DNA of 64,000 nt from Dermatophagoides farinae (GCF_024713945.1 NC_134678.1:5022001-5086000), one strand, 5' to 3'; shown: positions 1 through 12,949, counted from the stretch's first letter. Numbers and translations: made by a program. The notes: generated by a model from the letters alone, not told the origin.

Positions 1-2149
1 ATCACAAAATCGGTATAAATCAAACGGTAAAAAAAACAAGGGCCACACACATACAATCATGTATCAGTCTTATTAATATCATCATCATCATCATTAAATT
101 GTTCACTAAAGAAAATATATAAAGAGAAGATTAATTAGAAAAAATAAAATGGAATTTAAAATCTAAAATTTTTCTTCTTCTTACCATGATTACAAAAAAA
201 AATTGGATGGGCTTGTCGTTGTTATTATTGTTCTACTACCTAATAATAACGGTTATTCGTTTTGCAAAGAAATAAAAATCGAGACAATCCCATATAAAAC
301 GATATTGGTGATTTATGCCACAATACATTTTGTGATTTATCTATTTGTAATGACTTAATTAATTTATTATATTATATATATGTGTGTATGTCGTGCTATC
401 ATCATGAATGAATTTTTCGTATTGAATTATTAATAGATTTAAAATAATGAAGAAAATATTATCATTCGAAAAATTTTAGTGATAAACTTAATTGTTTAAA
501 GTGGATAAAACAAAACCAAATGAATTGAAATGATATAATTACAGGGTATACCATAGTAGTATTATAATAAAGAAAATGAATCATAAAGAAAAATTTCCAA
601 TTGAATGAAAAATCAAAACAAGAAAAGAACCGCTAATTTTAATTTTTAATCAATTTTTTCTTAGCCTATTTATACAATCATATATAAATGATGATAATTC
701 ATTATCGAATATGTGAAAAGAAAAGAATAAAAAACTTTAACCGAAAATTAAACTGTTAAATGGGTAAATAAATGATTGAATGAATGAATGAAACCGCATA
801 ATTATAATTACAAATGTATCCATTATTATTATCATCATCATCATCGATTGTATAATTGAATAGGATGTAATTGACCCAATTGAATTGAATATATCAAAAA
901 AAATTTTTTTTGTTTAGTAAATTTATCATTTTAAACATCATCATAATTTCTATTTGAAATACAAGAAAATTATTTTTTTTTGTGAACAAAAAAAAAAAAA
1001 AAAAATAACGGTGCGGCTAATTCTACGATTACGATGATGATGATGATTTGTATTATTAAAATGATTTCATTATCTCGTTTCATCATCATCATCATCATCA
1101 TCGGGATGATTATTTGGATTGAGAAGGATGGGCCAAAATTTTTCATGTTATGCATTCGGTAATATATAATTGTAAATCCCTCTCCTTAGTCTCTATCGGT
1201 AGTTATCTATGTGTGTGTGTGTGTGTGTGTGTATTTGTCTGTTGTTTCTCACATTTACAATTTGCTCTGTATCTATCCATCTATGTGTGTGTGTGTGTGT
1301 GAGTATATATATCTATGTTCTCTTTTATTGACGCCTGACGCCTTATATATATATAATATATATATGTTATATTCGATCGTATTCACCTCACCATTCATCC
1401 ACATTTCAATCATTCAAAAGATCGGAATGAAGAAATGAATGGATGAGAAAATTGAACGTTACGCCCGAATCATTATAGAGCACTCTACATTCGAATACAA
1501 AAAAAAGACTTACAAACATAGTTCCCATTCAAAATGTTGTTTCTTACATTACAATTGTTTGTCCAGTCTTGATATATTTGCTCCAATTTGATTCATTGCC
1601 ATATCCTATAATAATATAATTATGATGATGGTTATTATTATTATCATTGGAATCGATTGGTATGTTTTGTAGAGAAAATTTACTTCTTTCAATCTAGATC
1701 ATGAGATTGGAAAAAAATATTTAATTTTTTTCTGTCCAAAAAAAAAAGAAAAATCTGTTTCAAGAAAAAAAACAAACAACGAATAATGAATGAATGCAGA
1801 TTATTAAAATGATGTAAACTTACTTACCTACTTACAACACATATATACAACACATGGATGGATATGTTTTACATCATATATCACACATAGAAAATAACAT
1901 GAATTTCGTTCACCTTATCTAATTTGATCAGATTTGATGTTATCTTTGGTAGGAAAAAAAACACCTGTTGCATAAACAACAAGATTGATTGAATAACCAA
2001 TCTCAATAATGATGATGATGATGATGATGATGATATGATGAAAACAATTTTTTCGGTGAATAAAACGAATATAACAAAAAAAAACAATGAAATACATTTC
2101 GAACATGATAATAAAATAACAATAGAATTTGTGTTCGAAACGTAAATTT
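1..2149. other. Gene-free AT-rich stretch with microsatellites
   Basis: I see no gene here. The sequence is A/T homopolymers mixed with short ATC/GAT runs (about 79-95, 832-845, 1033-1048, 1081-1102, 2007-2033), TG runs (1210-1232, about 1283-1301) and GAAT runs (about 779-790). Open frames in it are read from these repeats (for example poly-Met, poly-Ile or Cys-Val runs) and do not look like proteins. Confidence 0.7.
1210..1232. repeat. (TG)n microsatellite
   Basis: An uninterrupted TG dinucleotide run of 23 bases. A second shorter TG run follows about 50 bases later, and an AT-rich alternating tract (TATATA) follows that. Confidence 0.9.
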
Positions 2150-2158
2150 TATATATAT
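2150..2158 (+). promoter_or_regulatory. Possible TATA box of the 117-aa ORF
   Basis: TATATATAT lies 166 bases before the ATG at 2316. A TCATA motif with its A at 2180 lies 30 bases after the first T, which is the right spacing for an arthropod initiator. Alternating TA tracts are common here, so this is only suggestive. Confidence 0.25.
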
Positions 2159-2315
2159 GGCAGAAATTTTTATTGTTTCATAAAACATTATATTATATCG
2201 TGGCCCAAAAAAATTTTTTTTTTGTTTCACTCGTTGATAATCGATTATTATTGTTTTCTTTTTGTATTGTTTTGCATCCACATCTGAAACAGTTGATTGT
2301 ATCTTATTTGAATGA

Positions 2316-2669
2316 ATGGACCAGAACAGTATTGATGCAAATAGTAAATCATGGATATGTCCAACATTTCGATCAATTTATGAACGTTATGCATATTTAA
2401 TGGCACCATATATTACGCCAAATGATAATACTGGCTTTCAACAACGTATTGAACAATCAATAATGGAATCATATCGTGTTGAAAGAGATTATCTTCATAC
2501 CATAATCAACCGATTGGAATGTAAAATCAATATACTACGAATTGAACAAAATGAATTAATACAATGGATTTGTTATCATTTACAAAGTGATAATAATTAC
2601 AATTACAATAATCGATCGATGATGAATCAAGGACGAAAATACTCGAAAAGACAGAAAAAAAATTGCTGA
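2316..2669 (+). CDS. Hypothetical 117-aa helical protein (orphan)
   Basis: I do not recognise this protein. The single ORF starts at ATG 2316, directly after an in-frame TGA at 2313-2315, so the start is well bounded; it stops with TGA at 2667-2669. Residues 13-40 contain aromatic residues and prolines (W13, C15-P16, Y22, Y25, Y27, P31, P35). Residues 41-90 read as long amphipathic helices, probably coiled coil, with regularly spaced I, L and V (L60, I63, I64, L67, I71, L74, I76, L81, I82, I85, L89). An Asn/Tyr-rich linker (about 92-98) and a basic tail (from R108, with several K) end the protein. There is no signal peptide or membrane segment. The mixed amino-acid use, absence of homopolymer-driven runs over the first 90 residues and clean composition favour a real gene. 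It could also be the last exon of a longer gene, but the in-frame stop before the ATG argues against this. Confidence 0.6.
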   Translation: MDQNSIDANSKSWICPTFRSIYERYAYLMAPYITPNDNTGFQQRIEQSIMESYRVERDYLHTIINRLECKINILRIEQNELIQWICYHLQSDNNYNYNNRSMMNQGRKYSKRQKKNC

Positions 2670-2757
2670 TTAATCCGTTCTTATTTATTATATGAAAACG
2701 ATCGCTCACAGATGGCAGCATGTGTGTCGATTAATTTTTGTTTTTATTCTCAATTCA

Positions 2758-2763
2758 ATTAAA
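2758..2763 (+). terminator. Possible polyadenylation signal (ATTAAA)
   Basis: ATTAAA, the common variant signal, lies 89 bases after the stop of the 117-aa ORF. No canonical AATAAA is nearer. In DNA this AT-rich such hexamers are frequent, so support is weak. Confidence 0.3.
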
Positions 2764-5101
2764 ATCTTTATTCTTGATATAATTTGGAATTTTTTTTTCG
2801 ATTTCATATTCAAATTTTCTCCATCAAAATATATGATCTTTGTTTTTATAGGTTTTTTTGTGCTGTGAAATCCTTGAATGATCAAAAAAAAAAAATAGAT
2901 CAGCCATTTATATCGGGAAAAAGAGAAAAGAAAACGACAAAGAACAACGAACCATTTTTTCCCGTTGATTTTGGCCATTGTTGTTGTTGTTGTAAACAAG
3001 AGCAACCTGTCCGAAGGACTGACGTAGGTTTGGCTTTGAATGAAATGATTGTAATCGTTTTTATTTTTTTATTTTTTTTTGCTCTATAATGATTTTCATT
3101 TAGTTGTATGTTATACATTTAAATATCATAAAAATCAGGGCGTAGGTTTTCGTTATATTATTGCTTGATTTTTTTTTTGTTTGTTTGTAGCTGCTGAACA
3201 ATCCTCTCGATATAATGATGTAAGACAGAGTATAATTTACAAAACCAAAAAAAAAAGAAAGAAAATCAACGCCTGATTTGTGAACCGGAAAATCCTGTCG
3301 TATCCAATGGTCATTAATGTTGTTATTAATTAATCGGAAATAAATGAATGTCAAAGTGAAAAAAAAACGAAATTAGACTGACGGTTTGAATGGATTCAGA
3401 GTGCAAAAAACCTAAAACATTAAGACATGGTAGTGTAGTAGCCGTGCAAAGAATTACTTTATTCACAAAATTTCCTAATTCAATTCTAATACAAAAAGCC
3501 AAAAGATAGATAGAGAGAGAGAGGAACAATTTATTCGTGCTCATGTTCAGGATGGTTGCATTTTATGATTTTTTTTGTTGCCTCGCAAAATTCGTGTTCA
3601 AATGATACTTTGAGCTGCTGCTGCTGCTTCATATTAGTTTACGTATTTAACAAACAACATACAAAAGAACACGAAATTTTTTTTTTGAGTGATCAGGATC
3701 ATCATCACGAGAATGTCATTTTAAATCGTTTGTCTCTGTCTATTTGTTTGAAATGTGGAAAAGAAAAAAAAATTCAAATCAATTGTTGCATTTAGCTGTT
3801 GAAATATTTCAATGATGAATTTTCAATTGAAAAATGAAACAGAAAATAAAGAGCAACAGCAACCAAAGTAAACCGGATATACATTGGACATAAATAAAAA
3901 AATATTATAAATGTACATCGTTTACATTTTTTTTTTCTTTAAACAACAAAATTAATCGATTATTTGATGATTTTTTCGTGATTATTTTTCTTATTTTGGT
4001 TCTGTTTTATTCGAATATTGGTAACGAACAGGTAAAATCCGAGATCAAGTTTTTATAGAATTCACATTGGATAAATTTAAAAGAAAAAAATAAAAGTTTT
4101 CTTTTTCATCCAGTTTGAAATGATGGTAATGTTAATCTAATTAATAAAACACGTTGATAAAAAAAAAGAATAATGATTGTGTCCATTATCATCATCAAAA
4201 AAGAAAGTATCATGGAGAATATTCACTGTTTGACAACAGTTAATTTTAGGTCGCGCCTAAAATTATAAACGTGTATTTTGTGTACAATAATAAGTAATGA
4301 CAAATAAATGAAATGAGATGAAGAAAATTTCAAGGATGGAAAAAATAGCCAAAATAAAACACTTGGAGGGTTGAATTTATTGTTATTTATCTTGGGCCAT
4401 GAATCAGTCTCTCTCTCTCTCTTTTTGCATATTGAAACAAAGACTGACACAAGCCTAAAGTCAATGTCCCATTGTTTCATACGGGTTGATCTCAAATTGT
4501 CTCTAATTCGGCCATCATTCATTTACTTGGTTGATCTTGTTATCAACCAAATATAACCAAAAAATGAAATTTGTAATCTTGATGACGACCATGATGATGA
4601 CTACAATTGTCGCCCAAAATTAGAATTAATGTCAAATATGATAATGATAATAATAAGGATACCCACCTTATTTCATTTTTTTTTGACAAATACAAAAAAG
4701 CTCATTTGAATGATTAAGAAATGGTGGTGTTTCACTTTCCAAAGAAAAGAATGGATGAATTCGAATTCGGTTGACGAAACAAATACAAAAGACCTCTACT
4801 TCAGATGGAAAATTTCTTTCATTCTATGGAAGATCTAGCCTAGTTTTTACAGATATTCAGAAAATAATAATGATAATCAAATGATAAATTCATGATATTC
4901 AACCTAATTAATATCAAGGTTGATAACAAAAAATTTTTTCATTGAAAACGAATAAATCGCTTCAAACGAATAATAAAATGTGGAAAATTCATTTCGTGTC
5001 TGTATATTGTTAATCTGAATTTTTAACTATATGAGATATAAATAAAGGGAAAAAAATATCATGAAAATCACTTTGTATACACACACACACACAGATGTGA
5101 T

Positions 5102-5184
<83 letters not shown>

Positions 5185-6309
5185 TGTGATGGAAATGTGA
5201 AGAAACAAAACTACGAAACAAAAAAATGGTGGAACGTATAACGAATTTTGTTGTTGTTGTTGTTCATTCATTTGTATGTACAATTACAATTCCTTTGCAT
5301 CATTCAATGACAAACCTTGTTATTTCTTTTTTTTTCATTTCATTTCTTTGTTTCTCTAACCGGATAAAATATTAGAAATCTAAAATTTGGAAAAGGGAAA
5401 ATTAAAATTTTCGGCCAAATTAAATGAAATGAATTGAATGGATGAATGGATGGATGGATGGAAGGATAGACGAATGAATAAAATCTAATTGAAGTGCCAA
5501 TCCCAAAATCGTGTCATTTAATTTGGTCCGGTTTTTTTATATATATCTAGTGGTTTGTTTTGTTGATTTTGCATCAGTCATAAATCATTGTCGTTTTTGT
5601 TTCCATCGTTTTTTCTTTTGTGGTTTTCCTCACATTCCGTTACCATTTTATTCATTAGAATTCCATCCATTATGAGAATGATTGCAACAAATGAATATGT
5701 CTGAGCACACAACTGTTTATCTTATTCATTTAAAATGGAAATTGAACTTGAGCTTAATAAGAACCAATTTCAATATATTTCAATCGACAATATTTTTCTA
5801 TGTAGAATAATTAATTCAATACATGTCTTATTTTGTGATAATCTTGTCAATTCATCATTTTGGTTGACGTGTGTAACTGCAAAGGGTTTTTTTCGTATAT
5901 CAGCGTTGTGTGTGTGTTTATTGATTGTGAAATGTCACCAAAAAACATTCATTTCCAAATATTAACAGATCTTAAATCTTGGATTGAAAACATAAACGAA
6001 ATATATACACATGTGTGTGTGTATTGGCCATAAAGCAAATTAGATCTTTATTATCTATTTATCAACATCAAGGCTACACATACACCTGTTTAAAGCGAAT
6101 TTTTGTTTCCATTAGCTCTTTGAATGCTTAGCTTTCTGAAAATTAAAATTCATTAAAATTTCTTATTCAATCATGTTTTCTTTAGTTATTTATCTTTTTT
6201 TTTGCTATGAAATGCACTTTTGGCGATGTAATGCATGTACATGTTTATATGTATGTGGTGTGTGAGTGTGATTAGATGTTTTTTTCGGCTTTTTTTGCTC
6301 CAATTTCAG
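2764..6309. other. No recognisable gene; repeats and short unassigned open frames
   Basis: The stretch holds homopolymers, ATC/GAT runs, a CA array at 5078-5191 and an ATGG-rich tract at about 5437-5465. Cleaner patches lie at about 3000-3035 (with a TGACGTA motif), 3191-3235, 3395-3500 and 5735-5890. These have open frames of 30 to 75 codons on one or both strands, but none resembles a known family. Some could be exons of the CUB-like gene suggested at 6310; I cannot show it. Confidence 0.5.
5078..5191. repeat. Compound (CA)n array with duplicated 11-bp flank
   Basis: A short CA run (5078-5093) is followed by CAGATGTGATG (5092-5102), an uninterrupted CA run of about 80 bases (5103-5182), and a second copy of the same 11 bases (5181-5191). 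The array is one of the two longest dinucleotide tracts of the window. Confidence 0.95.
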
Positions 6310-6424
6310 GCTGTCAAATACTATCGAATCTTATATACACGGGAATTTTATCGTTATCAGGTTTTTGGTACATTTTATATCGGCCAAAACGAAATTCAAT
6401 CTAAACTATGTTGAAGATTGTGAG
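6310..6424 (+). CDS. Candidate internal exon: C-terminal part of a CUB domain
   Basis: This is a 115-nt segment open in one frame. It follows a T-rich tract ending TTTCAG (acceptor AG at 6308-6309) and is followed by GAG|GTGAGT, a near-perfect donor. Read with one leftover base first, it gives 38 codons without a stop. The reading contains H-G-N-F-I-V-I-R-F, then F-I-S-A-K-T-K-F-N-L-N-Y and V-E-D-C-E. CUB domains end with exactly this kind of pattern: a G-N turn, alternating hydrophobic residues ending in R-F, a short loop, then G/K-F-x-L-x-Y. CUB domains are extracellular beta-sandwiches found in proteases, receptors and developmental proteins. The cysteine after the domain would suit a following cysteine-rich module. 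I could not find the first half of the domain or neighbouring exons, so the gene remains undefined. A 38-codon open frame alone is not rare in this DNA; the case rests on splice sites plus pattern. Confidence 0.35.
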
Positions 6425-9400
6425 GTGAGTATGATGATAATGAAATTCGAGAGCAGGAAAAAAATTGTTGATTAAAAATCGATGAGGATCGTATAAAAAA
6501 TAAAAAAATGAAAATATTTCAATCGATTTCGATCGACAAAATACTGGTCGATGTATCATTCTCACTTTTCGATTCTTAGAATTTTAATCCAGATATATAG
6601 ATATTTGACTTAAAAGTCATCATCATTCATTTTTCATGAATGAATGAATAAAGACCACCAACCAGAAAAAACGCTGCTGGATTTTTCTTTTGAGCAAACG
6701 AACTAATGACAAAGATGAATGAATGATTTTTAAATTAACAGATAATAATAACATTAATATTTTCTTACTCGATTCAACACTTTTTCTGCAAATCCATCGG
6801 GTTGGATATATGTTGATTTTCATCAAATCTTTATCTTCGAATCGGTTGACAGATTCACTGGCAATCAGTTACTAAACGCCACAAGGGTGATGGATCCAAT
6901 TTCTCTGCATGTGTTTTTCACAAGAAAACGTAAAAATAATTATTCAATTTGAAAAATTCGGAACTAAATAATAATGATAATTAAGGTTTGTGAAATATAT
7001 TTTCAAGTAAAGCGATATTTTTGATAACAATCGTTGGATTTTTTTCTTTTTCTTTCCATCAATCTATCATTATATAATCAAATGAAATAAATAAAAACCG
7101 GAAATCTGAGACAAATAATATGAATTGAAATTTGAAATATTGGGAGCGAAAAAAAAGAATTGATTAAAAAATTTGCAGTTGATATTTCCACCCAATTAAT
7201 CATCAAGGGTGTATTTTGACACAAATATATACACAATCATATGTTTGCAGAATAAATTCATTTTTTCCGAATGTTGTTTCATTTATCACCAACAACGTAG
7301 TCTTACTACTATAAAATGATATTGCAAATACAATCAATAAATTAATAATTAATTCAGAATAATTTTCAGCTAAAAAAAAGGTAAATGTTAATTTCGAATT
7401 ATATTTTTCTTTACCCTTTCTATTTTTTCACTTTTGAATCACTTGTTGCTCGAGTAATGTACTTGTTTGTGTTTGTGTGTTTCCTATTCCTACTTTTTTT
7501 TCCTCATTTCTATTTGTCGGCAATTATGAATAGGGTTTTTTTATTGAAATGGATTTAACAATTTGCAATAGTTTATCGATGATGATGATGATGATGATTA
7601 TGTGTTTGAATTCACTACGATTAAAATTGACAACAGCCAACAGCAATCAGCGGATATCATTCGAATCTTGTTGCTGTTGTATTCGTATTCAATTACATGT
7701 CAGAATTAGATTCAAGGTAAACCTGTATCATGCTGATTATAATCATTAACATGAGAATCAATAGAGTTTTTGTTGTTGTTTTTTTCCCGAAATACTTTGA
7801 CCTTTTTTTTCATTCCTCAATCGAATCGAATATATATATATTTTTTTATGTTCCGTATCAATGTTTATGTATGTGATGTGAGGATGATTTCATCTTTATT
7901 CCATTTGATTTGTTGTTTAATTTCATTTTGTTTTATTGAAGTAGAAATTTGAATCTCTCGCAATTTTTTCTCCGTTTTTTTTCTGACTGAATTATGATTT
8001 TTTTTTAAAATATATATCGATTTGATCTCCTATTCACATGGTTAGTCGATTTTGTTCGGATTATTATAATTTTTTTTTCATTTGAATATAATCGACTTAA
8101 CAGACTGGTTATTCATTCCGAGTTAGAATACCGGCTAAATCATAGTTGTTGTTGTTTTTTTTTTGTTTTTGTTTTGTTCCATAGTACACTGCTTCGATAA
8201 TCATATGGATGAAATGTGTGCGAAAAAAGAAATGACAAAATCTCTATATCATCAGCTAAGCTGTTAATCATCACCATGATTGTCATTATTATCATCAGCA
8301 TCATCATAGATTAGCTATATGATAGGAAAAAAAAACAGAAAAAAGTACAAGTACAAAATAAAAAAAAAACCACACAACTAAAGCCGACAACTAACAATGA
8401 TTTTTTTTTGTTTTTTTTGTTTAAAGAGGTGTTTTTTATGAATATTTTTAAATATATTTTCTCATATATAATTCTTATGTTGAAATGTATCCGATTTGTC
8501 GGCCACAAAAACAGCGGTACATCTTTCACACACACACACACACACACATAAACACTGAACTAGAATTTTCATTGAACAATAATAATAATAATCATGAACA
8601 ATAAATATATATAGAGAAAAATTATAAAGAAATTTACATGGAAATTCACATTGAAGTAAGTATAAAAAAAAATCAAATTGTCAGATAAATAATGATGAAT
8701 GGGATTTCCGGAACAACAACAACAAGTATTACACTGGTACATTGAAAAATTTTTTTTCTTTCTTTTCATCCTTTCTTCTTCAATGCTATATTCTACGAGA
8801 TTGTGTATATTTACATATGTATATTTTGCCATTCCATTCACAGGATGTCTCTATTTTGATCAAATAATTTTTTTTTTTTGATTTAACCAAAACAAACAAA
8901 AAAAAATGACAATGAGAAGAGTAAAAAAATTAATTTAAATTTCGATTTGATCATCATCATCATCATAATCATCATCATCCTGGATTGAATTACCTGTTTA
9001 TGTTTTCTGTGTGTGTGTGTATGTATAAGTAAACGGCTGTCAAAATCAATCATCATTCAATTATTGTATATTGAATCGGCTTTTTTTGTTGTTGCCATTG
9101 AGAAAGAGAGAAAAAAAAATTTTAAGCAATTACTAATCGAATCGATTTCGATTGATTTCTAATTGGAAATTTCTTTTCTTTTTTTTTGTTATTCGTTTAT
9201 TTTCGGTTTTTTCTTCTCAATTCTTCTTCTGTTGTTGTTCTGTTGTTTTCATCAAGCTAGCCACAGATTAATATTGTTCAAAAAAAATCTTAATGGTAAA
9301 TGATGATGACCATAGGTATCTGAAAAAAACGAAGAATGAAAAAAAAATTAATTTAATGAAAAAAAATGTTTTCCATGAAATTTTTTTTTTAGTAAGAAAA

Positions 9401-9600
9401 AATTCAAATCTACCGAAATAGAGAGAGAGATATATATATAGAGAAAAAATCCATAAGTATGACATTGAGATGAATGTCGGTTTTTTCTTTTTGTTTTTCA
9501 AAAAAAAAAAAATCCGATGAGAGAATCCACTTCTGTGAAACACTTTTGGTTCAGTTGTTCCATTTTTCTATAGTTTCTTTTCTTTGCCATGCAGTCATCG

Positions 9601-9625
9601 ATGATGATGATGATGATGATGATGA
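9601..9625. repeat. (ATG)8 trinucleotide array
   Basis: Eight ATG units in a row on the + strand. It is typical of the ATC/GAT class that dominates this window. Confidence 0.95.
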
Positions 9626-11715
9626 GGGATCTGTATACCATATACGCTGTTTTAATTTATTTCAATCTAATGTTTGGTTGAATTAAATTAAATTAAAAAT
9701 CATCACGAGCACGACCAAGATATTTTCATGTTGCGGTTTATATTCCGGCAATAATTACTATCATCATCATCATCATCATCATTATGGTTATGATTATGAT
9801 TATGAATCAAGCATTAAACCTATCATTAAAAACCTTGTAATTATTGTTTATTGTATATTATACAGGTTTTGCGTTGTATATGGTAAAATGAAACCTGAAT
9901 TAAATTGACCATATTCGCTTTGTATATGTGTGTGTGTGTGTGTGTAATAATTAATAAATTCATTCTTATTATTAATCTTCAGATTTAGATTTAGATATTT
10001 TCTTCTATTCTCTCTCCATCTATCTATAATGTTGGAGTATTTTCACATGGTCATAAGTTTTCTGGTTAATTTACCATGAGGTTTAATATGAGATTCTTTT
10101 TTTTCCTAGATTACTATGGTGGTTAGGTGTGTAAATTTATTGATTTATTCAATATATGAACGTCACAACGTGAATGTACGTACGTGAATGAATGATGATC
10201 AAAGATGGGACTGAAACACCATCAATTTGTCATCTTGTTGTTGTTGTGGTGGGTGGAAGGGAAGAAATTTAGGTGAAAAAAATCAACATTTTCATATTGA
10301 CAGACATATCCGATTTCAATGATTTTTTTTTGTAGAATAAAAATGAATATGACGAATTTTTCTTCTCTTTTCTTTATTCATTGATGTTTATAAGGAAAAA
10401 AAAATTTTTCCAAAGATTTATATTCTTAACTTAACTTGAAAATGTGTGTTTGTGTTTCTTTTTTTTCTTATATTCGAGTTCTTGTCATTATCATCATCTA
10501 TCTGTCATTGTTTGAGCACACAGGGTTGATATTGGTGCAACACATACAATTCATTGTTATTCATAATATATAATGATTTATGTTTTGATTTCATACTCGC
10601 ACACATCACTCACAACATCAGATAATGGACATTTTTTTCTGTCCATTTCAAGAATTCATTTGTATTTTTGTATTCTTGCAAATTTATCAGATTGACGTTT
10701 GTATGTGTGTGTGTGCGTTGTGACTCATGATGATGATGGTTCAAGAATGATGTCCAAATAGAAGATTTTAGTATCTCACGCGTTTCAAAAATCATCTTCA
10801 AATAAGAATGATAAAAAAAAAATAAATTTTTCCGAAATTTTTTTTCCGCTTCATTTACTTTATGTATTGCATCTCCATCGCAATGAATGAATGAATGAAT
10901 GAATAATAGTTTGGCAGACACATACACACACACAATGACGAGGTTTACTAAATCAAAGAAAAAAAAATTAACATCCATTTTTTCCATAAATATGAATATT
11001 TGGGGACAAATCAACCAACCGACAAACAACAACAACAACAACAGAGATGCCATTTTGGATGGACATGTGAAAAAAATAAAATGAAAATATTTCATTTTAT
11101 TTTATTTTTTTTCTCGCTGTTGAAAACCATTTTTCAATATGTCAGAATCGTATTTATGGAAAAAAAATGAATACAATACAATTGTTATCATTACGAATCT
11201 GAATCGTCATAATGCAACAGTAACAACAATGTTACCAATCAGCAATTTTATACGTTGAATTCATTCAAAATATTATTTAGATTCAAAGTGTTTTAATTTA
11301 TATAGGATGCTATGTGTTTGTGTGTGTGTGTATGTGTGTGAAACATCTTCATCTTTGGGACCAAGAAAATGGAATTTCAAATGTATAAAGAAAAAAATGA
11401 ACAGACAATTTGTATCAAAATAAATGATTACCATGTTTTTTTGTGTGTGTGTGTGTATGTGTCCCCTCTTATTTTCCATTTTTTTTTTCTGAGCGGCGAG
11501 AGCTTTCAAAATTCATTCAAATTTAACATTGCTTTTTATTCACTTTTTGTTGAAATTTAGTGTGTGAAAATTTTTGTCATTTTAATTTCAAATAATTGTG
11601 AATGAATTTTATGTAAAAAAATGATGATAATAATAATAATGATGATGATAATGATTTAATCAAATTGTGTCCTTTTTGTGGTTATGATTCTTTTATTTTA
11701 ATCATAGTTGATTAG

Positions 11716-11734
11716 GTCGTCGTCGTCGTCGTCG
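11716..11734. repeat. (GTC)6 CpG-containing trinucleotide tract
   Basis: Six GTC units plus a G give six CpG dinucleotides in 19 bases, strikingly GC-rich for this region. A T-rich tract ending in ATCATAG lies just upstream (AG at 11706-11707), so the tract could lie in an exon reading Ser repeats, but no gene can be built from it. Confidence 0.85.
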
Positions 11735-12913
11735 AAAGGGTCGCATCATTTTTTTCGGTTTGTGAAAATATTTTTCATAAATATATATGGATAATAATAT
11801 GCTTGATTTGAATTCAATTTAGAATATTTAGGATTCGTTTTAGTTTTTAGTTTTTTTTCTCTATGTGAACATCATTTTTTTCCTTGGTCATTGGTTTTTT
11901 TTTGTTAAACTGACCAATGTGCGTATGGGAATTCATAAAAAAAACGTTGATTTATTTATGATGATGATATACTATTTGGGAAGAAATATAACAACAACAA
12001 AAAACTGATTTTTTTCTGAAAAAAAAATTAGAATAAAAACTGTTTTTGTTTTTGTTTTCATCATCGTTATCTGTCAAATAATAACGATAAAAATTGGAAA
12101 AAATAATAAATTCAAACTTTTAAGATGACGAATGAATATAACAATAAAGAGATCACAGTTTGCATTTATCTAATGATTATTATCAATGTCAGATCAGATT
12201 CATACGAAAAAAACGATAACCATTTGGTGTGTGTGTGTGTGTGTATATAAGTGTAACAGCTAATTACATAGGTATCATCATTTAAACGGTTAGACATCTG
12301 AAAGAAAAAGACAAAAAAAACCGACCAGATGGATTTGCCATAGCTCAAACAAAAAAAACCGTTGAATAATGTTACAATTTTGAACAAATTGGAGCCAACA
12401 ATTCAAAATTAAACATGAGTTTTTTTTCTATTTTATTTCACCTGCGTTTTACATTTGATGAAAAGATATGCTCGTTATAATTCAATCATAATATATACAA
12501 CAACAATAACAGGGTATCAATGACCATCATAAAACATCGATAGCGGTCAGTCATCATCATCATCGTGATTGTAATAATAATTAATTAGTTGTTACAGAAA
12601 AAATGATCGTTGAATTGAATGGACGAAAAAAAAGCAAAACAAAACAAACGTCACAAATTGTTCCAAAACACGAAGGACAGTTGAAAAGTGCAACGAACAT
12701 TTTATAAGCTTTTTAATGTGATCCAAATTGTTTTAGTTTTGTAATTTTTTCGTTATTTGTATAGTCTAAATTTTGTTTTACGATTTTCAAAAATGATTTA
12801 GTCAAGATTTAATTAAATTTCGATGATGATAATTTTTGATTCGCCTAACCATTATTCTCCATCATCAACTAATATTAGATTTTTTCATTGTTTTTTCATT
12901 CATTTCTTTATCG

Positions 12914-12914
<1 letters not shown>

Positions 12915-12948
<34 letters not shown>
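12915..12948. repeat. (AC)17 microsatellite
   Basis: An uninterrupted AC run of about 34 bases. Confidence 0.95.

Positions 12949-12949
<1 letters not shown>

Noticed and set aside
1540-1625. Minus-strand short frame with heptad-like residues (M-N-Q-I-G-A-N-I-S-R-L-D)
   Set aside because: Only 17 codons before a stop; too short to separate from chance or to assign to a coiled-coil family.
3399-3510. Frame reading C-K-K-P-K-T-L-R-H-G, like the start of a sushi domain
   Set aside because: The expected later cysteines and the G-x-W pattern are absent and the frame stops after 38 codons.
5027-5283. Minus-strand frames of alternating Cys-Val across the CA array
   Set aside because: They are read entirely from the dinucleotide repeat; no independent coding signal.
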